Of a DNA stretch of 64,000 bases, positions 62,258-64,000 are shown piece after piece; position 1 is the stretch's first letter, and every line of letters starts with the position of its first letter. Below the pieces are notes generated by a model. The model was not told the DNA's origin and ran no database searches. It saw nothing but the letters and a program-made list of their open reading frames with translations. The stretch is from Prinsepia uniflora (taxonomy: Eukaryota > Streptophyta > Magnoliopsida > Rosales > Rosaceae): NCBI GenBank assembly GCA_032719365.1, contig CM064867.1, positions 42,247,651-42,311,650 on the forward strand. The letters run 5' to 3'. A program made the translations under genes and the position numbers.

Positions 62258-64000
62258 TGTGACCCATCCCAATCCCCCAGGGATTACCGTGGAATGTGCC
62301 CTGCTCCCGTCCAACAAGGGGTGTCGGACAAGGGATAACCAAGAGCCACTGCCCAAACGGGGCACCCAGAGTGCGCAAGGATCGATGGAGGAGGTGTGCA
62401 ATGTCCCTGTCTCTGCTGCAATCGCATCCGTGATCAACCTGAAGGGCATTAAAACCAAAAGCTGTGAGTGGACAAAAACCAGTAAGTTCATCAAATACAT
62501 TTATAAGACATTTATTCCCTTCAATAAAAACGTATGCATGCCACGAAAACCAGTAACCAAAACGTTTGCTCAACCGAGCCATTAGGGCCTTAGCCCAAAG
62601 ACCGTCAACCAAAAACCAAGTGTGGGAACTCAGCCCAAAACTGTGAAATACCATAACTATACATAAACAACCATGTGGGTCACTACCCACGACCATAAAT
62701 GAACATCAATTCATTAAAATCACACAATCATAAATCCACCCGGAAAGCCATTTCATTAATTCGTATTTTACCATTACCATCACCAGCATCCCTGATGCTA
62801 GACGTCCCTGACGTCATGTCTCACGGTTTCATAAGCTACGCGTGCTGCCCGGGGTCTCTCCGGGTCCATATTTCGGACATCCCTGATGTCTGACGTCCTA
62901 GACGTCAATCATAGCAATCCTGCTCCTGAGTCATCATACGGTCCGGCTGCTCCGTATGGTGACCCTTCATAGGCAATGCACCGTGACTTCCCCAGTGTCC
63001 CAGACATCTGGAGGAGACCATCATATATCCATGTGTACAGATGGTATATGGAAAAACAGTTTTATTAACTCATTTCACAACATCACAATGGGCCCTGCCC
63101 GAATTTTCCATAAAACAACACATTTCCATTTAGGGTCCCTGACCCGAAACCACATTTATTAAATATAGGGTCCCTGACCCGAAATCACAATTTTAATCCA
63201 ACTGGGCCTCATGCCCGACTTTATGAACCACTGGGCCCACGACCCGATTTATAAACCAACTGGGCCCGCAGCCCGACTTATAAACCAACTGGGCCCACGG
63301 CCCGAATTCACAAATCAACTGGGCCCCTGGCCCGAGAACATAACTCAAATGGGTCTCAGCCCGATTTCATACCAACTGGGCCCCTGGCCCGATTTCATTA
63401 ACCAACTGGGCCCCCAGCCCGATTCTCAAATGGACTCCAAGTCCGAAATTTCCAACATAATTGGGCCTCAAGCCCGAGTTCATATTTTCAATTTCAAAAC
63501 CATTTCATCATATTATTTATTTAACCACAAGCACGCAAAACCAAAAATAAACCGTTAATCCCGATATACGTGAAATACGGAAAACACCTCGAAATACGTG
63601 CAACATACCCGAAATCAATGCTCACAAATACCATCATAGAAATCATGTATATAAACCATATAACACATTTAAGCATGCATAGGATTTATAAAACCAAACT
63701 CCACTCACAGACCGTTTTAACCGTGTGCCACGATACGCGTGCCACCGGCCCTCCCGGGCCACACCACTATCACCGGGACTCCCAATCCTGTCCAAATCAC
63801 ATTAGAGGGTTACTAACCTCATTATTAACATCCTATCAAAGTCCCGTAATTTTACCGAATTTTTACTTATTTTTAAACTTAATTTAAAACCTTCGGACAT
63901 CCCGAACACTATCGAGACGGTGTCCGATCGACACGAAACCAATCCCAAAATGTCCGTTACATGAATAGATTAAAAGTCATGTTGGAAGTTTCCCCAAAAT
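62258..64000 (-). mobile_element. family E long LTR, partial (window end)
   Basis: Starts TGTGACCC at 62258 (exact first base 62258 or 62260). Sister of the fragment at 2103-2948. Intron-like segment 62439-63708 with TGTGAGTGGAC at 62463 and CTCCACTCACA at 63699. GACGTC word array 62770-62930. ACTGGGCCC...GCCCGA array 63199-63430. Conserved leader block 63885-63960. Confidence 0.85.
63199..63430. repeat. eight 29-30-bp units with GGGC/GCCC hairpins
   Basis: Units of form ACTGGGCCC, 2-3 variable bases, GCCCGA, then an AT-rich spacer. Each can fold on itself. The array is in the same LTR position as the other subfamily arrays. Confidence 0.92.

Noticed and set aside
63199..63430. CRISPR-like array
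   Set aside because: Units are contiguous imperfect tandem repeats without unique spacers, in a plant LTR.

Overview
This window is from a flowering-plant nuclear genome, probably a dicot with a large repeat-rich genome. It is almost entirely LTR retrotransposons inserted into one another. The only host gene trace is a four-exon fragment of a cytochrome P450 of the CYP97B type on the minus strand at 170-783. It looks decayed. No other host gene, rRNA, tRNA or CRISPR array could be supported.

Layout. (1) 1-2102: low-copy-looking DNA with the CYP97B fragment. (2) 2103-2948: truncated LTR of a family called E here. (3) About 2949-39899: an old, protein-less Athila-like element. Its 5' LTR ends at 11611 and is followed by a tRNA-Asp-type primer site; its 3' LTR starts at 26694. 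It is loaded with later insertions: a solo LTR 3447-11409 (flanks cgtag) that itself holds solo LTRs 3636-6697 (ggttt) and 7955-10982 (ttgcc); a solo LTR 12607-15689 (tttaa); a complete but defective Tekay/Del-type Ty3/gypsy chromovirus 15898-25555 (ccatg); and, in the 3' LTR, a minus-strand element 27605-39593 whose 3' LTR holds LTR B (30152-35945), which holds LTR C (31076-34002). (4) About 39999-53713: a small Tat/Retand-like element with gag and protease but no reverse transcriptase. Its 5' LTR holds a solo LTR (40184-41600) and its gag is split by a protein-less long-LTR element (43786-52096, ttgag). (5) 53714-54663: unassigned AT-rich DNA. (6) 54664-56563: an old plus-strand LTR cut by a minus-strand Tekay-like element (from 56564). 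That element lacks its integrase core, and its gag is cut by a family E LTR that runs off the window end.

Most of the long (2.5-3 kb) LTRs belong to one superfamily of several subfamilies: S1 (3636, 7955, 12607), S2 (27605/36654 and 43786/49095), B/C, E and two Tekay lineages. They share termini, a leader block and a common internal plan. The most interesting signal is this plan. Each LTR contains a 0.7-1.3 kb segment that begins with a splice-donor-like word and ends with a branch-site, pyrimidine-tract and acceptor-like end. The two ends carry 11-base complementary words (TGTGAGTGGAC and GTCCACTCACA), usually with a second pair of ATGCATGCAT palindromes just inside. Fast-changing arrays of hairpin-forming repeats lie within the segment. 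I interpret this as an LTR-borne leader intron whose ends can base-pair. That is an inference and needs transcript data. A conserved 34-base palindrome, G-box/CCAAT clusters and TGACGTCA clusters are further regulatory-looking modules in these LTRs.
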